Origin: Spirochaetota bacterium
GTDB taxonomy: Bacteria > Spirochaetota > Leptospiria > Turneriellales > Turneriellaceae
NCBI GenBank assembly: GCA_029561505.1
Contig: JAKQXK010000154.1
Location: 1-6,254 of the forward strand
Direction of reading: 5' to 3'
DNA: 6,254 bases
Part shown: positions 1 through 5,582 of the stretch, piece after piece
Layout of the letters: the number at the start of each line of letters is the position of its first letter
Position numbering within the stretch: position 1 is the first letter of the stretch
Translations under genes and position numbers: made by a program
Notes under the pieces: generated by a model
What the model was told of the DNA's origin: nothing
Seen by the model: only the letters and a program-made list of their open reading frames with translations
The model's database searches: none

Positions 1-692
1 ATACGAAGCCGAAAGCGGGTGATGTTGTCTATGACCTCGGTTGTGGCGACGGCCGCATTCTCATTACTGCCGCCGAAAAATTTGGCGTGCGCGGCGTCGG
101 CGCCGACATCGACCCAATGCGCATTGCAGCGGGTGAGAAGGTCGTTAAGCAGAAAAAACTCGAGAGCAAGGTGACGCTCGTCAACAAAAACCTCTTTGAT
201 ATGGATATCTCAGAGGCCTCGATAGTCACGCTTTATCTCAACATCAAGGTCAACCGGCGCCTGCGGCCAAAACTTTTTCGCGAACTGAAACCCGGTACGC
301 GCATCGTCTCACACAACTGGCACATGGGCGACTGGCTGCCCGAGACGTTCAAATATGTTTCAGAGGGTAAGCGCGTCGTGTATTTCTGGGTGATGCCTGA
401 AAACTTTTCGGGCACCTACCAGGGCGGCGCAGGCGACAAACCCGTCGTGCTGAAACTCAAGCAGCGTTTTCAGAATCTTTATGGGGATATCTCAATCGGC
501 GGTAAATCGTACTCTGTTTCAGGCAAAATACGCGGGACGACAGTCGCGCTATGGACTGCCGCGCCCGAGCTTTCCGGCGCCACGCTTTCTCTAAGCGCCG
601 AATCACTCAGCGTCAAACCGACGCGCGCGCCGGCTTTTACCTTGACCCGCGAAGCGGGCATGCGCCTGACCGCAGAGGCGATTGCTGATTGA
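1..692 (+). CDS. SAM-dependent class I methyltransferase, 5'-truncated by the window edge
   Basis: The reading frame is open from base 3, so the gene starts before the window; 229 residues plus the stop are visible. Seen: the SAM-binding motif I DLGCGDGR at visible residues 11-18, an acidic end of the second strand in GADIDP (33-38), then TLYLN and a RPKLFRELKPGTRIVSH stretch (about 87-104). This order is typical of a family of small bacterial methyltransferases that continue, after a W-x-M-P/G-T-Y segment, into a beta-rich tail with the pattern LKLKQRFQ...GKIRG; that tail is here at about residues 148-190. Family members often have an N-terminal signal or anchor, which cannot be judged here. 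The substrate is unknown. A GTG at base 87 lies inside the Rossmann fold and cannot be the real start. The gene converges on the minus-strand unit ending at 716. Methyltransferase fold is near certain, specificity open. Confidence 0.88.
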   Translation, partial: TKPKAGDVVYDLGCGDGRILITAAEKFGVRGVGADIDPMRIAAGEKVVKQKKLESKVTLVNKNLFDMDISEASIVTLYLNIKVNRRLRPKLFRELKPGTRIVSHNWHMGDWLPETFKYVSEGKRVVYFWVMPENFSGTYQGGAGDKPVVLKLKQRFQNLYGDISIGGKSYSVSGKIRGTTVALWTAAPELSGATLSLSAESLSVKPTRAPAFTLTREAGMRLTAEAIAD

Positions 693-724
693 CAGGTTCC
701 TGAAAAGAGAAATTGTCAATCGGC
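684..724. terminator. Imperfect 11-bp hairpin spanning two convergent stop codons
   Basis: GCTGATTGACA (684-694) pairs with TGTCAATCGGC (714-724): 11 pairs with one G-T wobble and a 19-nt loop. The TGA of the methyltransferase (690-692) and the TGA of the opposing 98-codon gene (716-718, complement) both lie inside the stem. No T-run follows on either strand, so it is not a textbook intrinsic terminator. It could still act as a 3'-end stabilising or Rho-assisted bidirectional stop. The structure is seen; the function is inferred. Confidence 0.45.
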
Positions 725-1012
725 ATATATCCAACCGAGGCGGTCAGTCAGCTTGCGCTCTGCGGCGAATACATGGTCTTCGCGCACCCGTTTGACGAGG
801 TCTTTGAGAAAAATTTCGCCTTCATTGTGCCAGCGTGAAGTTTCACCGTCGGTCAGCAGAATACAAATATCATAGAGTGCTACGCTGCCGCAGAGCGTCG
901 AAAGCACCAGGCCAAAATCTGTCTGGTAGAGAATGTAGTCCCATTCACTGCGCAGAATTTCATGCGCTTCGGCTTTTCGCCCGCCCAGCAGAACCCCGGT
1001 GACGCGGGCCAT
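716..1012 (-). CDS. Hypothetical protein of 98 residues downstream of metZ
   Basis: I do not recognise this protein. It is 98 residues, soluble-looking, with charged ends and a moderately hydrophobic centre (about residues 33-54, interrupted by Asp49), followed by an amphipathic, charged stretch (about 64-90) and a GWIY near the C-terminus. It has no signal peptide and no clear transmembrane helix. The ATG is 9 nt past the metZ stop and in the same frame as metZ, with only three sense codons between. There is no Shine-Dalgarno sequence in the spacer (TTCGCGTCG), so translation probably depends on ribosomes finishing metZ. The position at the end of the osmC-metZ unit suggests co-transcription, but says little about its job. 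The frame is long and clean with no better competing gene in the region, but a chance ORF is not excluded. Confidence 0.6.
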   Translation of the reverse strand: MARVTGVLLGGRKAEAHEILRSEWDYILYQTDFGLVLSTLCGSVALYDICILLTDGETSRWHNEGEIFLKDLVKRVREDHVFAAERKLTDRLGWIYAD

Positions 1013-1021
1013 CGACGCGAA

Positions 1022-2209
1022 TTATGCAGAGGCCTTGAGCGCCTGCTTAATATCGGCGAGCACGTCGTCAGGGTTTTCGATGCCGACTGAGATGCGCACC
1101 ATGCCCGGCAAGATGCCGACCGCGGCGCGTTCTGCATCGCTGAGTTTTGAATGCGTCGTCGACGCCGGGTGCGTCGCAATCGTGCGCGTGTCGCCGAGGT
1201 TTGCGGTGTGCGACAGCATTTCGAGGCTGTCTAAAAACTTTCTGCCGCGGTCGATGCCGCCTTTTACGATCAGCGTGACGATGCCGCCGCCGTGAGTCAT
1301 CTGCTTTTTCGCGAGCGCATAACCCGGGTGGTCGGGCAGAAACGGGTAAATCACTTTTTCAAGCTCGGCGTGCCCCTGCAGCGTCTCGGCGATGCGGAGT
1401 GCATTCTCTGAATGCCTGAGCATTCTGATTTCGAGAGTCTCGAGACTTTTGCTGAACAGCCACGCGTTAAACGGAGAGAGCGCTGGCCCCGTGTGGCGCG
1501 CGAAAAACCGAATTTCTTTCATCAGGTCTTTGCGCGCGAGAATAACTCCACCGAGCGCGCGGCCCTGGCCGTCGATGTATTTGGTCGCCGAGTGTATCAC
1601 GATGTCGGCGCCGAAGTCTGCGGGCTTTTGCAGCACGGGCGTACAGAAGCAGTTGTCGACATTCAGCAAGACATTTGCCTGTTTGCAGATTTTACCGGCA
1701 TGTTCGAGGTCGATAATATCGAGCGCGGGGTTTGACGGCGTTTCGAGAAACAGCATCTTTGTGTTGGGCTTAAAAGCTTTGGCCCAGTTGTACTGGTCGG
1801 CGATGTCGACGTAGGTAAATTCAATGCCCCAGCGCGGAAAAATCTGTGTGAGAATCTGGTGCGTAGAACCGAACACCGAGCGCGCGCACACGACATGGTC
1901 ACCGCTCTTTAACAGCGCCGCCATGCTCGTGAAAATCGCCGACATACCCGACGCCGTCGCGAAGCCGTCTTCGAGATGTTCGAGCGCGGCCATCTTGCGC
2001 ACGAATTCATCAGTGTTGGGGTTCGAGAAGCGTGTGTAAATATTGCCGGGTATCTCTTCGGCGAACATGGCGCGCGCCTGCTCGGCTGACTCAAACACAA
2101 AGCTCGACGTCATGAAGATCGGCGTCGAATGCTCGCGCTCGGCGCCGCGGGGCGTCTGTTCGCGAATTGAGAGAGTTTCTTCTTGGTAGCGCTTCTCAGG
2201 GTGTTGCAT
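1022..2209 (-). CDS. metZ: O-succinyl/O-acetylhomoserine sulfhydrylase (PLP-dependent)
   Basis: This 395-residue protein belongs to the Cys/Met-metabolism PLP enzymes (fold type I). It is expected to make homocysteine in the cytoplasm from an activated homoserine and sulfide, the step before methionine. Seen: YTRFSNPN (58-65, the phosphate-binding Tyr/Arg segment of the neighbouring subunit), ASGMSAI (86-92), LETPSNP (155-161), the PLP-pairing Asp185 in NVDN, the Schiff-base Lys210 in HSATKYIDGQGRALGG, and LGDTRTIATHPASTTHS (338-354). The YxDGQGR-LGG run after the lysine is the form I associate with MetZ rather than cystathionine gamma-synthase or MetY, and the length fits. The start has a strong ribosome binding site: AGAAGG at 2218-2223, 8 nt before the ATG. 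It lies 16 nt after osmC, so the two are very likely one transcript. Whether the donor is O-succinyl- or O-acetylhomoserine cannot be settled from sequence alone. Confidence 0.93.
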   Translation of the reverse strand: MQHPEKRYQEETLSIREQTPRGAEREHSTPIFMTSSFVFESAEQARAMFAEEIPGNIYTRFSNPNTDEFVRKMAALEHLEDGFATASGMSAIFTSMAALLKSGDHVVCARSVFGSTHQILTQIFPRWGIEFTYVDIADQYNWAKAFKPNTKMLFLETPSNPALDIIDLEHAGKICKQANVLLNVDNCFCTPVLQKPADFGADIVIHSATKYIDGQGRALGGVILARKDLMKEIRFFARHTGPALSPFNAWLFSKSLETLEIRMLRHSENALRIAETLQGHAELEKVIYPFLPDHPGYALAKKQMTHGGGIVTLIVKGGIDRGRKFLDSLEMLSHTANLGDTRTIATHPASTTHSKLSDAERAAVGILPGMVRISVGIENPDDVLADIKQALKASA

Positions 2210-2217
2210 AATGAGTG

Positions 2218-2223
2218 CCTTCT
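2218..2223 (-). promoter_or_regulatory. Ribosome binding site of metZ
   Basis: AGAAGG on the minus strand, 8 nt before the metZ ATG at 2209, inside the 16-nt osmC-metZ spacer. It is the clearest Shine-Dalgarno sequence in the window and fixes the metZ start. Confidence 0.8.
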
Positions 2224-2225
2224 GG

Positions 2226-2648
2226 TTAATTCAGACTATATTCGTAACTGATCGTCGCAGTCTTTTCGAGCGTTTTGGCGACAGAACAATATTTATCCAT
2301 CGAAAGTTCAATGGCGCGTTTGAGAAAGTGATCTTCAATCGGGCCTTTGAGGCTGAATTTGACGACGATATTCGTGAACGGGTTTGCCTCTTGCGATTCG
2401 CCGCGTTCGCCGACGACCTCGACGCTCATCGCCTCAATCGTTTGCCTCTGCTTCTGCAGAATTGTCACGACATCGATGCCAGAGCAGCCGGCCAGACCCA
2501 TTAGCAGCATTTCCATGGGCCTGACCCCTTTGCCAGTGCCGCCGATCGCCGGGCCGGCGTCGATGTGCACTGTGTTGCCGGCCGCATTGACCGCCTCGAA
2601 ATGGAATGGCTCGCCGATGCGGTTGAGCGTAATTTTTGTCGCGGACAT
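2226..2648 (-). CDS. OsmC/Ohr-family redox protein
   Basis: This is a 140-residue protein of the OsmC superfamily, small cytoplasmic dimers that reduce organic hydroperoxides or handle reactive thiols through two cysteines. Both are present: Cys55 in PMEMLLMGLAGCSGIDVV, the hallmark long helix, and Cys121 in MDKYCSVAKTL. The preceding GGTGKGVRP and the length fit the YhfA-like branch rather than Ohr, so the exact substrate is uncertain. The ATG at 2648 gives the family-like N-terminus. An in-frame GTG at 2663 would add five residues (VQLYQ) and is a weaker alternative. AGAGG lies about 14 nt before the ATG, longer than ideal, and forms part of a 16-mer shared with the secG leader. The open frame runs on upstream to 3125, but that extension is the complement of secG and is not real. 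It heads the osmC-metZ unit; the pairing suggests sulfur or thiol stress. Confidence 0.9.
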   Translation of the reverse strand: MSATKITLNRIGEPFHFEAVNAAGNTVHIDAGPAIGGTGKGVRPMEMLLMGLAGCSGIDVVTILQKQRQTIEAMSVEVVGERGESQEANPFTNIVVKFSLKGPIEDHFLKRAIELSMDKYCSVAKTLEKTATISYEYSLN

Positions 2649-2657
2649 TTGGTAAAG

Positions 2658-2686
2658 TTGCACCTCTGCGACAGGGCGAATATCCT
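2658..2686 (+). promoter_or_regulatory. Candidate sigma70-like promoter for secG-glpX
   Basis: TTGCAC (2658-2663), a 17-nt spacer, and TATCCT (2681-2686). The match to the consensus is partial (3/6 and 4/6), but the spacing is ideal. It would start transcription near 2693 and give a leader of about 80 nt. The left 16-mer arm (2663-2678) falls almost exactly in the spacer, where a bound protein would block polymerase. Found by eye, low confidence. Confidence 0.25.
2663..2678 (-). repeat. Leader 16-mer, osmC-facing copy
   Basis: Read towards osmC this is CGCCCTGTCGCAGAGG, ending 14 nt before the osmC ATG. It matches the secG-facing copy at 14 of 16 positions in inverted orientation, with the first nine bases identical. 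Confidence 0.75.
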
Positions 2687-2742
2687 GATTCGGGCGAGCG
2701 ACCCCCTGCCGGCGCCGACCCTGACACCGCTGTTTTACTCGA

Positions 2743-2758
2743 CGCCCTGTCTCTGAGG
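2743..2758 (+). repeat. Leader 16-mer, secG-facing copy
   Basis: Read towards secG this is CGCCCTGTCTCTGAGG, ending 14 nt before the secG ATG. It is the inverted partner of 2663-2678. The 3' TGAGG could double as a distant Shine-Dalgarno sequence. I did not see a third copy of the nine-base core elsewhere in the window. Confidence 0.75.
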
Positions 2759-2772
2759 CCGTTTTTGAGCCT

Positions 2773-3171
2773 ATGGTAGACATTCTCACGACGATTTTAA
2801 CCGTTTTACTGATCGTCGTCTCAATTCTGATGATAATTATCATTCTGCTGCAGTCAAACCGTGCAGCCGGTGGCATGTTCGCTTCGGGCGCGCAGACGGC
2901 GTTTGGCGCGGGTTCAGCCGATGCGCTCACTAAGATTACCGGCGGTTTTGCCGCAGTTTTCTTGCTGATTTGCCTTGGGCTCGCGGCGCTTAAATCGTCA
3001 AGCCGCACCACGCAAGCGGCCGCCGAGCAGCTGAATAAAGAAATTGCACCCGTCGTCGCGCCGGCACCAGGCGCTGACGCGAAAGCCGCGCCGGCAACTG
3101 GCGCTGCACCTGCCCCGGCAGCCAAGGCACCGGCACCTGCAGCGGCGGCACCCGCGACAACACCAAAATGA
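2773..3171 (+). CDS. secG: Preprotein translocase subunit SecG with Ala/Pro-rich tail
   Basis: SecG is the small accessory subunit of the SecYEG channel in the inner membrane; it assists SecA-driven export. Seen in 132 residues: a first transmembrane helix (about 5-27, extremely Ile/Leu/Val rich), the conserved cytoplasmic loop LLQSNRAAGGMFASGAQTAFG (25-45), a second helix (about 55-73), then a 58-residue tail that from residue 91 is almost only Ala, Pro, Gly and Lys. The core has family length; the tail is an addition, though low-complexity tails are common in SecG. The ATG at 2773 is chosen because it leaves the usual short N-terminus; no strong ribosome binding site is close. The stop overlaps the glpX ATG. 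In many bacteria secG follows tpiA, which is not the case here; the gluconeogenic partner is glpX instead. Confidence 0.92.
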   Translation: MVDILTTILTVLLIVVSILMIIIILLQSNRAAGGMFASGAQTAFGAGSADALTKITGGFAAVFLLICLGLAALKSSSRTTQAAAEQLNKEIAPVVAPAPGADAKAAPATGAAPAPAAKAPAPAAAAPATTPK

Positions 3172-4133
3172 CCAAAATGGACCGTAACCTAGCCCTCGAA
3201 TTCGTACGCGTCACCGAAGCGGCGGCGCTCGCCGCTGCCCGCCAAATGGGCAAGGGCGATGAAAAAATCGCCGACCAGGCAGCCGTCGATGCGATGCGCA
3301 AAGCCTTTGACTCGGTGCTCGTCGCCGGCAAAATTGTTATCGGCGAAGGCGAACGTGACGAAGCGCCGATGCTCTATATCGGCGAAGAAGTCGGGGCAGG
3401 GGGCACTCCTGTCGATATCGCACTCGACCCGCTCGAAGGTACAACGATCACTGCAAAAGGTGGTTATAACGCCACGACGGTGATTGCCGTCGCTGAAAAA
3501 GGCTGCTTTCTGCACGCGCCCGACACCTATATGAACAAACTCGCCGTTGGCCCAGCGGCAAAAGGTGCGCTTGACATTACCGACCCGATTCCGCTGACGC
3601 TGAAGCGTCTCGCAAAGGCGCTCGACAAGTATATTGAAGACGTCACGGTTTGTATTCTCGATCGCCCACGCCACAACGAACTGATTCAGCAGGTACGCGA
3701 AGTCGGCTGCCGCATTAAACTCATCGGCGACGGCGACGTTTCAGGCGCCATCGCAACATGTATGGATGACTCACCCGTCGACATTCTGCTCGGTACCGGT
3801 GGTGCCCCCGAAGGCGTACTGTCGGCGGCCGCGCTCAAGTGCATGGGCGGCGACTTTCTGGGCCAGCTCAAGTTTCGTAACGACGAAGAGCGCCAACGGG
3901 CTCTGAAAATGGGCATCTCTGACCCCGACAAAGTTTTCACGATGGAAGAACTCGCCGCTGGCGACAGCGTGCTATTTTGTGCAACGGGCGTAACCGACGG
4001 CGAAATGCTGCGCGGCGTGCGCTTCAACACTAAAGGCGCGATTACCGAGTCGATCGTAATGCGCGCGCGCTCGCGCACAATCCGTTGGATCAAGTCGCAC
4101 CATCATTTTGATTACAAGCCCAAGTATCTTTAA
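3168..4133 (+). CDS. glpX: Fructose-1,6-bisphosphatase, class II
   Basis: GlpX hydrolyses fructose-1,6-bisphosphate to fructose-6-phosphate, the committed gluconeogenic step, in the cytoplasm with a divalent metal. Compared with E. coli GlpX, all five acidic active-site and metal residues are present: Asp36, Glu60 (VIGEGERDEAPMLYIGEE), Asp87 and Glu90 (DIALDPLEGTT), and Glu215 (GGAPEG). The C-terminal RARSRTIRWI is also typical. The length, 321 residues, is normal for the shorter type that lacks the E. coli insertion before the KMGI segment. The first ATG overlaps the secG stop (ATGA), which implies translational coupling. A second ATG at 3177 gives MDRNLALEF, the usual family N-terminus, and may be the true start. 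Neither has a Shine-Dalgarno sequence. Transcription should end at the hairpins after 4131. Confidence 0.95.
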   Translation: MTKMDRNLALEFVRVTEAAALAAARQMGKGDEKIADQAAVDAMRKAFDSVLVAGKIVIGEGERDEAPMLYIGEEVGAGGTPVDIALDPLEGTTITAKGGYNATTVIAVAEKGCFLHAPDTYMNKLAVGPAAKGALDITDPIPLTLKRLAKALDKYIEDVTVCILDRPRHNELIQQVREVGCRIKLIGDGDVSGAIATCMDDSPVDILLGTGGAPEGVLSAAALKCMGGDFLGQLKFRNDEERQRALKMGISDPDKVFTMEELAAGDSVLFCATGVTDGEMLRGVRFNTKGAITESIVMRARSRTIRWIKSHHHFDYKPKYL

Positions 4134-4153
4134 CCGACGCTGACGCGTCGGTT
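4132..4153 (+). terminator. First hairpin after glpX
   Basis: AACCGACGC (4132-4140) and GCGTCGGTT (4145-4153) form a perfect 9-bp stem with a TGAC loop. The stem takes in the last two bases of the glpX TAA. No T-run follows, so it more likely supports the second hairpin or protects the mRNA 3' end. Confidence 0.5.
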
Positions 4154-4158
4154 GAATT

Positions 4159-4202
4159 GCGAAAACAAGTATGCGCGCTGAGGCGCGCATACTTGTTTTC
4201 GC
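4159..4202. terminator. Perfect 20-bp hairpin, probable bidirectional terminator
   Basis: Bases 4159-4178 and 4183-4202 are exact reverse complements (20/20) around a TGAG loop. The loop-proximal half is GC-rich (ATGCGCGC / GCGCGCAT), and the outer half carries GAAAAC on the left and GTTTTC on the right. Either strand therefore reads a GC stem followed by a T-rich stretch, as in bidirectional intrinsic terminators. It would end secG-glpX transcripts and any antisense read-through from apbE. It stops 2 nt before the ATG of the next gene, which is odd for a plain terminator. Confidence 0.75.
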
Positions 4203-4204
4203 CT

Positions 4205-4669
4205 ATGCAACCTGTGCACGAATCTGCGCGCGAAGAGTTCACTAATATTCGCGTGACGCGCGAGGGCCGCTGGTTTACGGGCCCCAAAGAAATTATCAAC
4301 TTCAAGGTTATCTCGCATTTCAAACAGAACCTGTTTCGCGATGCGAAGGGTATCTATATTTACCAGACCTTCAGGCAGTTTGCAGAGAAAGGTTACATCA
4401 CCGTCGAAGGCCCGTTGCTTTCGGTGTTTCGTCTCGAAGGCGAGACGATGTTTTTCGACAGCCTCGACGCGATGCCGCTCGCTGAAGTGCATGTGGTGCT
4501 GAACAGCGACGACGCTGCGCCTTATGTAAAATATCCGCGTCTCGGGTGTTTTGCGAACGTACCCGCGGGCGTGGCGCCGTACTTCTCCGATTTGCTCGAA
4601 GAGCAGGGCGATTCAATCACCTTCTGCGGCAAACCCGTTGAGACGCGGGCTATAACCGATTGGTGCTAA
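4205..4669 (+). CDS. Conserved-looking protein of unknown function, 154 residues
   Basis: A soluble protein with no signal peptide or membrane helix. Seen: TREGRWFTGPKEIIN (18-32), HFKQNLFRDAKGIYIYQTF (38-56), EKGYITVEGPLLSVFRLEG (61-79), FFDSL (83-87) and PYVKYPRLGCFANVP (106-120). The succession 'DGRW...G..EI.N....F...L.RD..G.Y......E.G.I.VE' resembles the DUF1285 type of uncharacterised bacterial proteins and similar proteins I associate with leptospires. That is a memory-based resemblance, not a search result. The ATG at 4205 is the first start after the hairpin; a TTG at 4157 lies in the stem and is rejected. No Shine-Dalgarno sequence precedes 4205, so initiation may be leaderless or the start may be GTG at 4214. 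Its stop overlaps the stop of apbE on the other strand (CTAA, 4666-4669). Confidence 0.72.
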   Translation: MQPVHESAREEFTNIRVTREGRWFTGPKEIINFKVISHFKQNLFRDAKGIYIYQTFRQFAEKGYITVEGPLLSVFRLEGETMFFDSLDAMPLAEVHVVLNSDDAAPYVKYPRLGCFANVPAGVAPYFSDLLEEQGDSITFCGKPVETRAITDWC

Positions 4670-5565
4670 CGGGCGGGGCGGCAGATCTGGCTCTTCTGCA
4701 TCGCCGCAGACAGCACCGGCGCGTTATTTTCAGTCACATGTAACGCCGCGATTTTCTGCCCATCGGCCAGGCGGCGAAACTCGTCGCCGTGGCTGAAGAA
4801 GAGCGCCGTCGACCAGCCATCGGCTTGCATCGCCGAGCTGTGGTAAACCAGCGCAAGAGTTGTTTTGTCTTCACTTTCGCCGGTCTTGGGGTTAAGTAAA
4901 TGGCCGCGCCTTTTGCCCGCATGCATGACGAAACGTTTATCCTGCGCTGAAACCGAAAGCGAGCCTGAAGTGAGCGTACAGGTTGCGAGCAGCCGATCGG
5001 GCGTGAGCGGATCATAAATCTGTGTCGTCTCGCTCACCCCAAAAACTGCCAGCTGCCCGCCGAAATTCAGAACAAATGCGCTAATTTGCAATTCTTTGAG
5101 TTTCTTCGTGATGAGGTCGAGCGAGTAACCTTTGGCGATTGCCCCGAGGTCGAGAGCCATGCCCTTTCGCCGAAGCCCTGCCAGGTGGTCTTTGATCACA
5201 AGCTCGCGGTAATCGACGAGGCTGAGCGCCGCCAAAACTGCCTCGCGCCCCGCGGGCGAAACTTCTACCGGGAAATCTTCCCGAAAAAGCCGCTGGGCTT
5301 TGAGCAGCGGAAGAACCGTCGGGTCAAAAAGACCCTCACTAAGTCTGGCGATTTCGTGGGCCGCAACAAGCACATCGCGCGTCTCGGGGCTCACGGGCTG
5401 TAGATAAGCCTTCGAGCCGGCAACAGCGTTAATACCAGTAATTTCACTTGCATGGTAGACGCTCATCAGGCGATCGATGCGGGCGAGAACTTCGACAATT
5501 GCCTCGAAACTGCTGTCGCATAAACGTTCAGCGCAGTAGAGTCGGGCGATAAAGACTGTGCCCAT
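4666..5565 (-). CDS. apbE: FAD:protein FMN transferase (ApbE)
   Basis: ApbE moves FMN from FAD onto a threonine of FMN-binding domains in exported or membrane redox proteins, using Mg2+. Seen in 299 residues: MGTVF at the very start, MSVYHASEITGIN (34-46), GLFDPTVLPLL (78-88), the signature DLGAIAKGYSLD (139-150), LNFGG (166-170), a degenerate SLSVSAQDKRF (202-212), HLLNPKTGE (222-230) and QADGWSTALF (247-256) with the metal-site Asp and Thr. The set is complete, so the enzyme should be active. Oddly, the only ATG begins exactly at the MGT motif. Most ApbE proteins have a signal or lipoprotein peptide before it; here there is none, and there is no Shine-Dalgarno sequence. The frame is open upstream (LPAMGT), back through the A-run of the preceding gene, which ends 17 nt earlier. 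See the frameshift finding for what this may mean. Confidence 0.93.
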   Translation of the reverse strand: MGTVFIARLYCAERLCDSSFEAIVEVLARIDRLMSVYHASEITGINAVAGSKAYLQPVSPETRDVLVAAHEIARLSEGLFDPTVLPLLKAQRLFREDFPVEVSPAGREAVLAALSLVDYRELVIKDHLAGLRRKGMALDLGAIAKGYSLDLITKKLKELQISAFVLNFGGQLAVFGVSETTQIYDPLTPDRLLATCTLTSGSLSVSAQDKRFVMHAGKRRGHLLNPKTGESEDKTTLALVYHSSAMQADGWSTALFFSHGDEFRRLADGQKIAALHVTENNAPVLSAAMQKSQICRPAR

Positions 5566-5582
5566 TGCGGGCAGTTGCCGTG

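Larger units (their letters stand above)
2649..2772. promoter_or_regulatory. Divergent osmC / secG intergenic region
   Basis: The only real divergent spacer in the window (124 bp), so promoters for both the osmC-metZ and the secG-glpX units should lie here. A near-perfect inverted pair of 16-mers sits at its ends (2663-2678 and 2743-2758), leaving a 64-bp centre that includes an 8-bp palindrome CGGCGCCG (2710-2717). No convincing minus-strand promoter for osmC was found by eye. Confidence 0.6.

Noticed and set aside
880..1295. Overlapping frames on both strands at the metZ end (880-1179 minus, 999-1295 plus)
   Set aside because: Arg- or Ser-rich translations without domain features, lying across a clear metZ reading frame; shadows.
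1392..2100. Several frames inside metZ on both strands
   Set aside because: All fall within the well-supported metZ gene and have shadow-like composition.
1022..2209. Cystathionine gamma-synthase (MetB) or MetY for the PLP gene
   Set aside because: The YIDGQGRALGG segment after the PLP lysine and the 395-residue length fit MetZ better, though the families are close.
2226..3125. A 299-residue minus-strand frame covering osmC and running back over secG
   Set aside because: The upstream 159 codons are the complement of secG, including its Ala/Pro tail; OsmC homology begins at the ATG at 2648.
3061..3168. GCGCCGGCA-like repeats as a DNA repeat array
   Set aside because: Explained by Ala/Pro codons in the SecG tail; no fixed unit length.
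4157..4204. TTG start for the 154-residue protein inside the 20-bp palindrome
   Set aside because: The extra 16 residues are encoded by the hairpin itself and have no ribosome site; the ATG at 4205 is more plausible.
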